IMG/VR virus record: IMGVR_UViG_3300042376_000629
Location: 1 to 34,468 of that record
Origin: a virus
Length of the DNA: 34,468 nucleotides
Reading direction: 5' to 3' (one strand)
Shown: positions 26,145 to 32,806 of the stretch, in pieces
Numbering within the stretch: the stretch's first letter is position 1
How the letters are laid out: each line of letters begins with the position of its first letter
Position numbers and translations under genes: made by a program
The notes under the pieces: generated by a model
What the model saw: the letters and a program-made list of their open reading frames with translations, nothing else
Databases searched by the model: none
What the model was told of the DNA's origin: nothing

Positions 26145-26331
26145 GAACGTTTTTCTCTTCTTTCTTTTTCTTAAAATACTCTTTATAATACTTTTCTTTT
26201 AATTTTTCTATGTATTTAAAATCTTCTGCTTCGTCTAAACAATCCAAAATATAAGAAACGCCCTCTAATTCTGAGATTAGACGGGCGACAGTGATTGCTG
26301 ATTGTGGATTAACGTTCCACTTATTCTTCAT
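26140..26331 (-). CDS. 63-aa protein, function unknown
   Basis: MKNKWNVNPQSAITVARLIS..., helical, with a Lys-rich tail (KEYFKKKKEEKNVQ). Overlaps the upstream gene by 11 nt. Confidence 0.6.
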   Translation of the reverse strand: MKNKWNVNPQSAITVARLISELEGVSYILDCLDEAEDFKYIEKLKEKYYKEYFKKKKEEKNVQ

Positions 26332-26545
26332 AATCCTCTTGATAATACCCACTCACAACTTTGTCATTCCAAGCAGTCGGCAAATTATGCTCTCTTGCTC
26401 TCATATGATTTAAACCTGAAACAGGAAGACCCTCCAAGTCTTCTTCGTGTAATACTCCATCCAGTTGACGTATTTCATTGAATGTATGCGGAAAACGAAG
26501 TGCTCCGCTATTCATTCCTTCAAGATTGCGATGAGTTCTAGACAT
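26321..26545 (-). CDS. Conserved cyanophage protein, 74 aa
   Basis: MSRTHRNLEGMNSGALRFPH, then NEIRQLDGVLHEEDLEGLPV and NLPTAWNDKVVSGYYQEDY. Strongly patterned and recognisable from other cyanomyoviruses. Leads a short operon behind TGA-TATAAT. Function unknown. Confidence 0.72.
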   Translation of the reverse strand: MSRTHRNLEGMNSGALRFPHTFNEIRQLDGVLHEEDLEGLPVSGLNHMRAREHNLPTAWNDKVVSGYYQEDYEE

Positions 26546-26571
26546 AATGTTTGTGAATAAACACAATACTA

Positions 26572-26577
26572 ATTATA
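26572..26577 (-). promoter_or_regulatory. Extended -10 promoter TGA-TATAAT
   Basis: The TGA of the upstream gene supplies the TG of the extended -10. Confidence 0.55.
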
Positions 26578-26808
26578 TCACTTCTTAAATTCTTTTTCAA
26601 GTTCTTTTGCAAGTTTCAATGCTCTTTTCCACATCAACCACTTCACCACTGGATTTCTCGGATTATTCAACAACCACCACTTTGTTTTTTCGTATTGAAA
26701 CTTTATAATTTTAGAAACCAATAAGAAAGCATAAGCAACACTATCATCCGTTGCTACAAGGTAGAAGACAAAGATAAAAATCCCAAACCAAAGGTAATAG
26801 GATGTCAT
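26578..26808 (-). CDS. Membrane protein, 76 aa
   Basis: MTSYYLWFGIFIFVFYLVAT is a strong N-terminal transmembrane segment; the C-terminal half is basic and amphipathic (WLMWKRALKLAKELEKEFKK), so it should face the cytoplasm. Overlaps the 41-aa gene by ATGA. Function unknown. Confidence 0.62.
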   Translation of the reverse strand: MTSYYLWFGIFIFVFYLVATDDSVAYAFLLVSKIIKFQYEKTKWWLLNNPRNPVVKWLMWKRALKLAKELEKEFKK

Positions 26809-26930
26809 TGTTTTAAGGAATAAAGATATTCTATAAGATTTATTTTCAAATCTTCCAACTCCTCTTCGCAACCAAGTTCTTTTGCTGTCATTCGAATTTC
26901 AATATTTTTTGTATGAAGGTCTTCAAGCAT
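26805..26930 (-). CDS. Acidic 41-aa protein
   Basis: MLEDLHTKNIEIRMTAKELG..., all helical, ending IEYLYSLKQ. It begins 4 nt after the lipoprotein gene's stop and ends with ATGA into the membrane protein gene. Confidence 0.55.
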   Translation of the reverse strand: MLEDLHTKNIEIRMTAKELGCEEELEDLKINLIEYLYSLKQ

Positions 26931-26934
26931 CAGG

Positions 26935-27135
26935 TCAATTGCTTGATTTTTTGATTGGTTTGGCATTTTTATTTTCTTTTACAATAACTGGACAGGATGG
27001 GACAATCTTTTTTATTTCTTTAATGATTTCTGTTTTTTGTTGATTATTCAAACCAACCACATTTACTACATTATCAATCAATTGAATTGCTTGCGAACAA
27101 GATATAATGGTTGTTGAAAGTATCAGAGCAACCAT
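26935..27135 (-). CDS. Probable lipoprotein, 66 aa
   Basis: MVALILSTTIISCSQAIQLI: a short hydrophobic signal and lipobox IISC, so the mature protein would begin at Cys13. The mature part is short and basic (KEIKKIVPSCPVIVKENKNA). AGGAG lies 7 nt before the ATG. It could be an outer-membrane spanin-like protein; no partner is proven. Confidence 0.58.
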   Translation of the reverse strand: MVALILSTTIISCSQAIQLIDNVVNVVGLNNQQKTEIIKEIKKIVPSCPVIVKENKNAKPIKKSSN

Positions 27136-27161
27136 AACCCTACTCCTAATTCTATATCTAT

Positions 27162-27425
27162 CTAATCAGTAAATCCCAGATTGCAATCACTAGTGTCTAC
27201 AATTTTCCAATCAAGGTAAAGTTCATTTAGATAATCAAGCAAAGCATCTTCATCTTTAGGAATAACTTCATCTTCATCCAGTTCAAAACTTGCTTCACAA
27301 AGTGCTGGACCATATTCTGGTGGGTCATAAAGAGTAGCAGGATAAATCTCAATTACATCTTCCACAATACCACGAACATAGATTTCATTTTCGTTTTGTT
27401 GAAAGGTTTCAATTACACTAATCAT
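27162..27425 (-). CDS. Conserved acidic 87-aa protein
   Basis: MISVIETFQQNENEIYVRGI, then IEIYPATLYDPPEYGPALCE, ending DCNLGFTD. Beta-rich N-terminal half with an acidic C-terminal helix. Coupled by ATGA to the upstream gene. Function unknown. Confidence 0.65.
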   Translation of the reverse strand: MISVIETFQQNENEIYVRGIVEDVIEIYPATLYDPPEYGPALCEASFELDEDEVIPKDEDALLDYLNELYLDWKIVDTSDCNLGFTD

Positions 27426-27589
27426 TTTTTTCTACGAGTTTCCTTTTGAATAAATTTCTTTGCGGTTTCAAGGGAATGATGAACACATATTTGTTCTCCA
27501 TTATAAATGGAGATATACTTATTTTTGTGCCAGGGCACTGCTGCCCACATCCCATCACTGCTAATGTATCCGTCAGTGTTCATAAGCAT
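27422..27589 (-). CDS. 55-aa protein, function unknown
   Basis: MLMNTDGYISSDGMWAAVPW..., basic ending ETRRKK. MNTDGY two codons in is an alternative start. It lies 16 nt downstream of tRNA-Arg. Pattern GxWAAVPWxKNKYISIYNGE suggests a small beta domain. Confidence 0.58.
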   Translation of the reverse strand: MLMNTDGYISSDGMWAAVPWHKNKYISIYNGEQICVHHSLETAKKFIQKETRRKK

Positions 27590-27604
27590 TATAAAGTAAA
27601 CAAA

Positions 27605-27677
27605 CAGGCACGGCTGGACTCGAACCAGCAATAGACAACTTAGAAGGTTGGTGCATTATCCATTATGCTACGTGCCC
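27605..27677 (-). tRNA. tRNA-Arg(TCT)
   Basis: 73 nt. GGGCACG/CGTGCCT, discriminator G; anticodon loop CTTCTAA; T-loop TTCGAGT. It stands alone, unlike the other tRNAs. Confidence 0.93.
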
Positions 27678-27679
27678 AT

Positions 27680-27699
27680 AAAAAAGAGAGGAACTCTCT
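27680..27699 (-). terminator. Terminator-like hairpin 2 nt before tRNA-Arg
   Basis: AGAGAG-TTC-CTCTCT followed by TTTTTT, 9 nt past the stop of the 50-aa gene and 2 nt before the tRNA 5' end. Confidence 0.65.
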
Positions 27700-27708
27700 C
27701 TTCAAATT

Positions 27709-27861
27709 TTACCTCGACCAATCATCAAAGTCAATATCTTCGTTTTGAATCTTATGATGAAGTTGGTAAAGGTCTTCATAATCAATCCCAAGATATTCTG
27801 CGAAACTTTCTAGGTCTTCGTGTTTATCAAGATTGACTAAATCCTTGGTTTCTTGAGTCAT
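27709..27861 (-). CDS. Acidic 50-aa protein (LGxDYED family)
   Basis: MTQETKDLVNLDKHEDLESF, then AEYLGIDYEDLYQL, ending IDFDDWSR. GGAGG lies 8 nt before the ATG. Its core resembles the 47-aa protein at 2978, which also sits immediately upstream of a tRNA. Function unknown. Confidence 0.65.
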   Translation of the reverse strand: MTQETKDLVNLDKHEDLESFAEYLGIDYEDLYQLHHKIQNEDIDFDDWSR

Positions 27862-27875
27862 TTTCATTCCTCCAT

Positions 27876-28010
27876 TCAATAGCCGTATCTTGAAATCATT
27901 TGGTCCATTCTATCCTCTCTATACTCTTCTTCTTGATTGTCCTCGATGTTATTTTCTTGGAGCTCTTCGTAGATTGTATCTGCGTCTTTATCTAGAAAAA
28001 GTTGAGTCAT
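27876..28010 (-). CDS. Acidic 44-aa protein
   Basis: MTQLFLDKDADTIYEELQEN..., ending QMISRYGY. Highly acidic. A TATAGA-type -10 lies upstream, right after the cobS stem-loop. Function unknown. Confidence 0.55.
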   Translation of the reverse strand: MTQLFLDKDADTIYEELQENNIEDNQEEEYREDRMDQMISRYGY

Positions 28011-28043
28011 AGGAAGAAAAAGGGCAAAGTTTGTTCTATATAT

Positions 28044-28073
28044 CACAGAAAAGGGAATCACCCCTCTTCTGTG
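28044..28073 (-). terminator. 12-bp stem-loop around the cobS stop codon
   Basis: CACAGAAGAGGG pairs with CCCTTTTCTGTG (one G.U) around a 6-nt loop. The TGA lies at the loop. Confidence 0.7.
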
Positions 28074-29191
28074 TTGTTTTGTTGAAATTCTGCGTCAATT
28101 TTGTCGTAGAGTTCAACAAATGTTGCTTTCGTCTCATCATCAAAACGATTCAGACAAACTTTGAGTGCTTTGTCTTTCTTACCAAAGATAGAATATGCTT
28201 TGATAATATGAACCAGACGACGAGTAGAAATCACTTCATCAATACCACCATCAGCAAAGGTCTTACGAATAATCTCAGACCAAGTGCAGAGGTGTTTGAT
28301 GAAATCGGTGTGCTCACCAATCATAGGAATATTAAGTGATTCTGCCACCTTTGTCAAGATTTTGGTTTCCACAGAAATAGTAGGATATTCCTGCTCGAAG
28401 GTAATCGGGAATCGTTCCAAGAATGCTTCATTCAGCACATTGGTGCCGATGAAACGACCATCATCAGAACCTTTACCTTTGGTGTTTGCAGTTGCAATCA
28501 CATTGAATCCTGCCTTTGGAGCAACGTGCTTGCCAATCTTCTTCAGAAAGACACCTTTACCTTCCAGAACAGATTGCAGACACATAATCTTGTTAGATGC
28601 CAGGTCAATCTCATCCAGAAGAAGAATTGCACCACGTTCCATTGCTTCAACCACAGGACCATTGTGCCATACAGTTTCCCCATTCACAAGCCTAAATCCA
28701 CCAATCAGGTCATCCTCATCAGTTTCAACGGTGATATTGACACGAATCAGTTCCCGATTAAGTTGGGCACAAGACTGTTCCACACCGAAAGTTTTTCCGT
28801 TGCCAGAAAGACCAGTGATGAAAGAAGGATAGAATAGACCAGACTGAATAACTTTCTTAATATCCGAAAAGTTACCAAAGCTGACGAAGGTAGCATCTTT
28901 TTTGGGAATAAGGTTTTGAATAACAGAGGTCATAGTTGCCACACCAGGAACCGTATCGGAACCTTCTGCAGCAGGAGAGTTGTAAGTTTCTTCAAGTTCT
29001 TGCACAGTTTCCTCCAGATTCCATTTACCACGACCCACCTTATATTGATTTAGATACTTGGAAAGAGTCGCATAAGTTGTATTGAGTTGCGTTGCAACTT
29101 CTTTAACGGCATCAGCACCAAACTCGGTGCCAAACTTTTCTTTCAGAATAGAGATTGCTTGGTCGGTCATAATGTTAGATTTGCTAGGCAT
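28058..29191 (-). CDS. cobS: CobS-like AAA+ ATPase
   Basis: 377 aa. N-terminal helical region with a helix-turn-helix look (residues 20-45), then the AAA+ core: Walker A GLSGNGKT (about 123-130), RVNITVETDEDDLIGGF, Walker B AILLLDEIDLAS and NVIATANT sensor. Related to the ATPase subunit of aerobic cobaltochelatase and to MoxR ATPases; cobS is a hallmark of cyanomyoviruses. It should drive the adjacent VWA protein. Start at 29191; an in-frame ATG seven codons in is possible. Promoter with GATTAC repeat upstream. Confidence 0.88.
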   Translation of the reverse strand: MPSKSNIMTDQAISILKEKFGTEFGADAVKEVATQLNTTYATLSKYLNQYKVGRGKWNLEETVQELEETYNSPAAEGSDTVPGVATMTSVIQNLIPKKDATFVSFGNFSDIKKVIQSGLFYPSFITGLSGNGKTFGVEQSCAQLNRELIRVNITVETDEDDLIGGFRLVNGETVWHNGPVVEAMERGAILLLDEIDLASNKIMCLQSVLEGKGVFLKKIGKHVAPKAGFNVIATANTKGKGSDDGRFIGTNVLNEAFLERFPITFEQEYPTISVETKILTKVAESLNIPMIGEHTDFIKHLCTWSEIIRKTFADGGIDEVISTRRLVHIIKAYSIFGKKDKALKVCLNRFDDETKATFVELYDKIDAEFQQNNTEEG

Positions 29192-29200
29192 CGGTTGGTT

Positions 29201-29219
29201 TGATTACTTCGTAATCATA
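29201..29219 (-). promoter_or_regulatory. cobS promoter with perfect GATTAC repeat
   Basis: TGC-TATGAT (29214-29219) overlaps TGATTAC-GAA-GTAATCA, a perfect 7-bp inverted repeat. Confidence 0.7.
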
Positions 29220-29238
29220 GCAGGGATTTGGGGGGTTT

Positions 29239-29259
29239 GGGGTGCCTTAGGGACACCCC
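29239..29259 (-). terminator. Stem-loop after cobT
   Basis: GGGGTG(T)CC..GG-CACCCC, 10 nt past the cobT stop. No T-tract. Confidence 0.55.
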
Positions 29260-29269
29260 GCAAAGTGGT

Positions 29270-31453
29270 CTAGGCAATCATTTCAACAAAAGAACCCAGA
29301 AGTTTTTTGTTAGTCCTTTTCTTGCCAAGAACTTTAGTGAAGGCAGATTTGATTTGTGCCTTGGTCGCATTCTCGGGAACAGAGAACTCCTCTTCTTGTG
29401 CAAGAGAACTAGAAGCAATCACATTGAATTGGTCAAATCCAGTATTATCAAAACGAACACATTGGTTCTTTTTGTATTCTGATTTCACACTATCATAGTT
29501 GTTATAATCACCACCATACCAACGATAGCAGGTTTGAAAATCACGACTAGGAGTGATACGGAAATTGATGAGATTCACAGTTGGAAACTTATCCTTTACC
29601 GTTTGAAGAAGAACTTTCGCATAACGAGGGAAATTATCATAATTCAGGGGAGGATAAATCCGACCAGATTTACGATCACGAATTGCAGTACGATTGTACT
29701 TTGTATGACCGATATAAGAATCACTATCATACTTTTTACGTTCAACCGTCACAGAATTTTGATACCCTTCACCATCAGTCAGAAAAATAACATTGACCTT
29801 CTGCAGTTTATTCTTTGCCTGAAAATCAGGAATCAAAGAATGAAGAGCAATGATACTTTCACCAATCGGAGAACCAGACAGGTCAAGATGAGGAGGAACA
29901 GCACCAGACCGTTTCTGATAAGAATAGCAAGCAACCCAAATGTTCTTGAGTTGTTCTTCAAGAACACGATTATTGGTCTTGCTGGTGAAAAAATTCATCA
30001 GACGGAAAGAGTTTTCAGGTGCAAGAACACCAGCAACTTTTTCATAAACAGGAGGATGATTCGGTTGCAGTTCCACATAAGAATTGCAATCTACAGTAAA
30101 GGCATAAACCTCAAAAGGAATATTTACTTTACGGCAAAACCAAATGAGATTTAGAAGTTGCTTATAAGCATCCAGAATGAATTCATTCATTGAACCAGAC
30201 CAGTCAAGAATAAAAATGAGACCGTGATTCTTACCATCAGGAACCACAGAGACCTTCTTAAACAGGTCTTCATTGAACTTATAGGTATGAAGTTTCTGTG
30301 TATCCAGAACACCAGTACGAGCGGTGCTAGAACGAGCATACTGGTCTGCAGATTTCTTACACTCAAACTCTTTTACAAGATAAGAAACTTCTTTTTCTGC
30401 AGACTTCTTGTAAATATTGTATTCTTTACAAGCAGCATCATAGGAATCACGAATCCAACTATTATTATTTGTATAGAACTCCTTTGCTTTACGATGAATA
30501 AACTCATTCGGAATCACCATCGTTTCAAGATTCATTTTGGGAAGTTCCACATAATGAGTTTCATGAGCATACTTATCCACAAGGTCCTGAGACTTCTCAT
30601 CAAAAGAACGAGAAGTTTTGGATTTCAATTCATCTTTATTAGTTTCTCCGTGCTGATTACTTGCTTCCTGACCAAAACCACCACCATTTGGTGCTTCCAG
30701 AGACTTATTCATCTCATCACCAAAGGATTCACCATCAGTTTGAGACTGTCCCTGAGAATCTTGTTCTAGTTCAGTTTTATTCTGTCCGTCCTGATTCTCA
30801 CCATCTTCAGAAGATTGCGATTGAGGAGTTTCAACTTCTTCCCCACCAGAACCAGACATTTCATCTTCACCACCAGCACTGGGCATAGAATCTACCTTCT
30901 GACGTTTGTATTGCACGAACTCGGTAATTTCACGAGCAAGTTGCAGCACTTCATCAAAGGTTTCGGTACAAGAAGCACGAGTCAGAAACTCATTTTCTTC
31001 ATCACCGAAAGCAATGTTATGAAATGCACCGATCTTGAAGTACAGATTGATTCGGTCAATAAAACTCAAATCATCCAGTTTCTCATCCTTAGTGGAGAAG
31101 AAATCATCGTTGTTGAGTTCATTATAACCATTATAGAAAGTCCGAGAAAGACCAGGATACTTTTTCTTCATCAGACGTTCTACACGAACATCTTCCAGAA
31201 CATTCACGAAGTCTTTAGGAACTTCAGGATATTCTTCAGTCCAGTCAATATTATCGGTATAAAGTGCGTGACCAACTTCATGACCAACAAGAAGGTCATA
31301 AACAATCGCAGATGCTTTATCCCAGGTAGGAAGAGTCAACACACGACGATCCACATCAAACATTGCAGTCGGAACTTTTTTGTGCTCGATGATAAGATTC
31401 TCAGTTGCCAGACATTTGGCAAGAGAACCCTTGACTTCTAGATTTACGGACAT
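29270..31453 (-). CDS. cobT: CobT-like protein with HExxH and VWA domains
   Basis: 727 aa. Residues 58-62 HEVGH form a zinc-metallopeptidase HExxH motif. Residues about 188-285 are an acidic, Gln/Ser/Gly-rich linker. The C-terminal VWA domain carries the MIDAS motif D417-W-S-G-S (LIFILDWSGSMNEF). The layout matches CobT-type partners of CobS/MoxR ATPases; with cobS it probably forms a metal-insertion or protein-remodelling pair. Whether the HExxH site cleaves protein is unknown. Own promoter at 31478. Confidence 0.85.
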   Translation of the reverse strand: MSVNLEVKGSLAKCLATENLIIEHKKVPTAMFDVDRRVLTLPTWDKASAIVYDLLVGHEVGHALYTDNIDWTEEYPEVPKDFVNVLEDVRVERLMKKKYPGLSRTFYNGYNELNNDDFFSTKDEKLDDLSFIDRINLYFKIGAFHNIAFGDEENEFLTRASCTETFDEVLQLAREITEFVQYKRQKVDSMPSAGGEDEMSGSGGEEVETPQSQSSEDGENQDGQNKTELEQDSQGQSQTDGESFGDEMNKSLEAPNGGGFGQEASNQHGETNKDELKSKTSRSFDEKSQDLVDKYAHETHYVELPKMNLETMVIPNEFIHRKAKEFYTNNNSWIRDSYDAACKEYNIYKKSAEKEVSYLVKEFECKKSADQYARSSTARTGVLDTQKLHTYKFNEDLFKKVSVVPDGKNHGLIFILDWSGSMNEFILDAYKQLLNLIWFCRKVNIPFEVYAFTVDCNSYVELQPNHPPVYEKVAGVLAPENSFRLMNFFTSKTNNRVLEEQLKNIWVACYSYQKRSGAVPPHLDLSGSPIGESIIALHSLIPDFQAKNKLQKVNVIFLTDGEGYQNSVTVERKKYDSDSYIGHTKYNRTAIRDRKSGRIYPPLNYDNFPRYAKVLLQTVKDKFPTVNLINFRITPSRDFQTCYRWYGGDYNNYDSVKSEYKKNQCVRFDNTGFDQFNVIASSSLAQEEEFSVPENATKAQIKSAFTKVLGKKRTNKKLLGSFVEMIA

Positions 31454-31477
31454 CTGGTTTGCTTTTGAACTTCTAGT

Positions 31478-31483
31478 ATCATA
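31478..31483 (-). promoter_or_regulatory. cobT promoter, TGT-TATGAT
   Basis: Extended -10 placed 5 nt beyond the T-tract of the sRNA terminator, 25 nt before the cobT ATG. Confidence 0.65.
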
Positions 31484-31487
31484 ACAG

Positions 31488-31510
31488 AAAAAAGGGGGCA
31501 GTTGCCCCCC
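31488..31510 (-). terminator. Rho-independent terminator
   Basis: GGGGGC-AACT-GCCCCC followed by TTTTTT. Ends the candidate sRNA and separates it from cobT. Confidence 0.88.
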
Positions 31511-31582
31511 AATGTTCCACCTCGAAAACCGTCCCCACCACAGAACGGGTCTTACAACTCAAAGATACAAAGTTGTGAAGAC
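31488..31582 (-). ncRNA. Candidate ~95-nt small RNA upstream of cobT
   Basis: The 220-bp gap between cobT and the 148-aa gene has no protein gene. A consensus promoter (31589-31617) predicts +1 at about 31582, where a strong hairpin begins (GTCTT-C-ACAACT with AGTTGT-AAGAC, 11 bp, one bulge). The transcript would end at the terminator at 31488. The middle (about 31511-31548) is G-rich and could be the interaction region. Confidence 0.65.
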
Positions 31583-31588
31583 TTATTC

Positions 31589-31617
31589 ATCATACATCAA
31601 ACAATTTTAGGTGTCAA
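31589..31617 (-). promoter_or_regulatory. Consensus sigma70 promoter TTGACA-17-TATGAT
   Basis: -35 at 31612-31617, -10 at 31589-31594. Confidence 0.8.
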
Positions 31618-31648
31618 GTGTTGACAAGATATCAAAATCTACCTAAAA
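31605..31648. repeat. Nested inverted repeats over the sRNA promoter
   Basis: TTTTAGGT (31605-31612) and ACCTAAAA (31641-31648) form an outer pair; GTCAA-GTG-TTGAC (31613-31625) forms an inner one that covers the -35 box. They look like an operator. Confidence 0.6.
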
Positions 31649-31673
31649 TCACTCTGTTGGGTTTGAAGATAAA

Positions 31674-32120
31674 TTATATCTCAGTATCTATAGGTCTTTC
31701 CCATTCAGTACCTTCTTGAACTATACCATCTCCATCACCATCCCTTGCGTCAGGGTTATAACCATCAGCAATTTTTTCTTCTAATGTTTGTTCTATAGAA
31801 ACATTCTCCCAAGGAAGAGGCAATGAAATGATCGGAGGATTGTGTTGTGATGCGATTTCATTTGAAAGTCTCATTTGCAAATAATCAACATCAAGGTTAC
31901 TTTCTAACCAACCAATCACAGTTTCTTTTGTTAAAGTTGAGTAATCAAAAAATTCTTCTGAACTTGGTGATGAGAGAGGATAAGAATTAGAACATTCTGC
32001 AGAATATCCATTCTCATCTTGTGCTTTTAGTCCCCAATTGATAACTTTTACTACGTTCGTCAATCCATTTTCCGATGGGGCACAATCCAATCTAGAAATA
32101 CTCCAAGTATAAGTAATCAT
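31674..32120 (-). CDS. Conserved tail-region protein with Ca-binding-like end, 148 aa
   Basis: MITYTWSISRLDCAPSENGL, then TNVVKVINWG: a beta-rich domain known from cyanophage tail-region hypotheticals (TYTWxVxxLxCAP...TNVV). The C-terminal segment YNPDARDGDGDGIVQEG has the DxDxDG pattern of EF-hand or dockerin-type calcium loops, common in cyanophage virion proteins. It lies 6 nt downstream of the dioxygenase gene and is probably cotranscribed late. Confidence 0.72.
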   Translation of the reverse strand: MITYTWSISRLDCAPSENGLTNVVKVINWGLKAQDENGYSAECSNSYPLSSPSSEEFFDYSTLTKETVIGWLESNLDVDYLQMRLSNEIASQHNPPIISLPLPWENVSIEQTLEEKIADGYNPDARDGDGDGIVQEGTEWERPIDTEI

Positions 32121-32126
32121 TCTTCT

Positions 32127-32777
32127 TTAGCACACTCCATATTTAGATTTGAGGTTATTGGATTGTGTTTCTAAACTTTCAAATCCTTTTACAGTCATCC
32201 AAGTCACCATTGAGTATCGGTTTCCTTTAGTGACTGGTTCTACACCGTGACGATAATACCTATTGGAAGGAAAACATACTAAAAGACCAGGTTCAGGACG
32301 AACACGAATATGAAGGTCTGGAAATACAAAATCTCCACCCTCAAATCCATCATTCAAATATAAGACCATTGACAAATCACGATCTACTGTCTTTCTCCAG
32401 AGTTGTGTTTGGTCTGGTGCAGTCCATACACCCTCACCATCAATATGGGGTTGGTAATGTCCTCCTACACCATAGCAAAGTAGTTGTGGAACTTCACTAC
32501 TATCAACTTCAAACTGATAAAAAGGATTAATAACTTGCTTTACAATGTGATGCATCAGTTCATTGACCTGTGGAAATACAGGTTCAATGGGTGCAATTTG
32601 AGTATCTCTTGTTTTCTTATCAGTAATCCATTCAGTTCCTCGTGTCTGATTGGATTTGTCTGGGTCAAATACTGAAAGGTCTTCTGTTTTTGAAGTTTTC
32701 ATATGATGAACCAATGCATCAATACCTTCTTGACTGATGACTTTTGGTGCAATCAAAATTTTTGATAATAAATTCAT
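32127..32777 (-). CDS. 2-oxoglutarate/Fe(II) dioxygenase (prolyl-4-hydroxylase-like)
   Basis: 216 aa. Iron ligands H111 and D113 (GGHYQPHIDGEG) and H177 (YYRHGVEPV), with R187 (KGNRYSMV) to bind 2-oxoglutarate: the complete P4H-type set. It hydroxylates an unknown substrate, protein or other. Such enzymes are frequent in T4-like cyanophages near structural genes. Late GATAAATA lies 22 nt upstream and overlaps the end of the Kelch-like gene. Confidence 0.9.
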   Translation of the reverse strand: MNLLSKILIAPKVISQEGIDALVHHMKTSKTEDLSVFDPDKSNQTRGTEWITDKKTRDTQIAPIEPVFPQVNELMHHIVKQVINPFYQFEVDSSEVPQLLCYGVGGHYQPHIDGEGVWTAPDQTQLWRKTVDRDLSMVLYLNDGFEGGDFVFPDLHIRVRPEPGLLVCFPSNRYYRHGVEPVTKGNRYSMVTWMTVKGFESLETQSNNLKSKYGVC

Positions 32778-32798
32778 TAGTAATAATGTAGTTTGAAG

Positions 32799-32806
32799 TA
32801 TTTATC
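32799..32806 (-). promoter_or_regulatory. Late promoter GATAAATA overlapping a stop codon
   Basis: 22 nt before the ATG at 32777; contains the TAA of the Kelch-like gene. Confidence 0.55.

Noticed and set aside
29534-30769. Long plus-strand frames opposite cobT
   Set aside because: They mirror cobT codons, have improbable composition (Ile/Thr/Arg/Phe) and no start signals.
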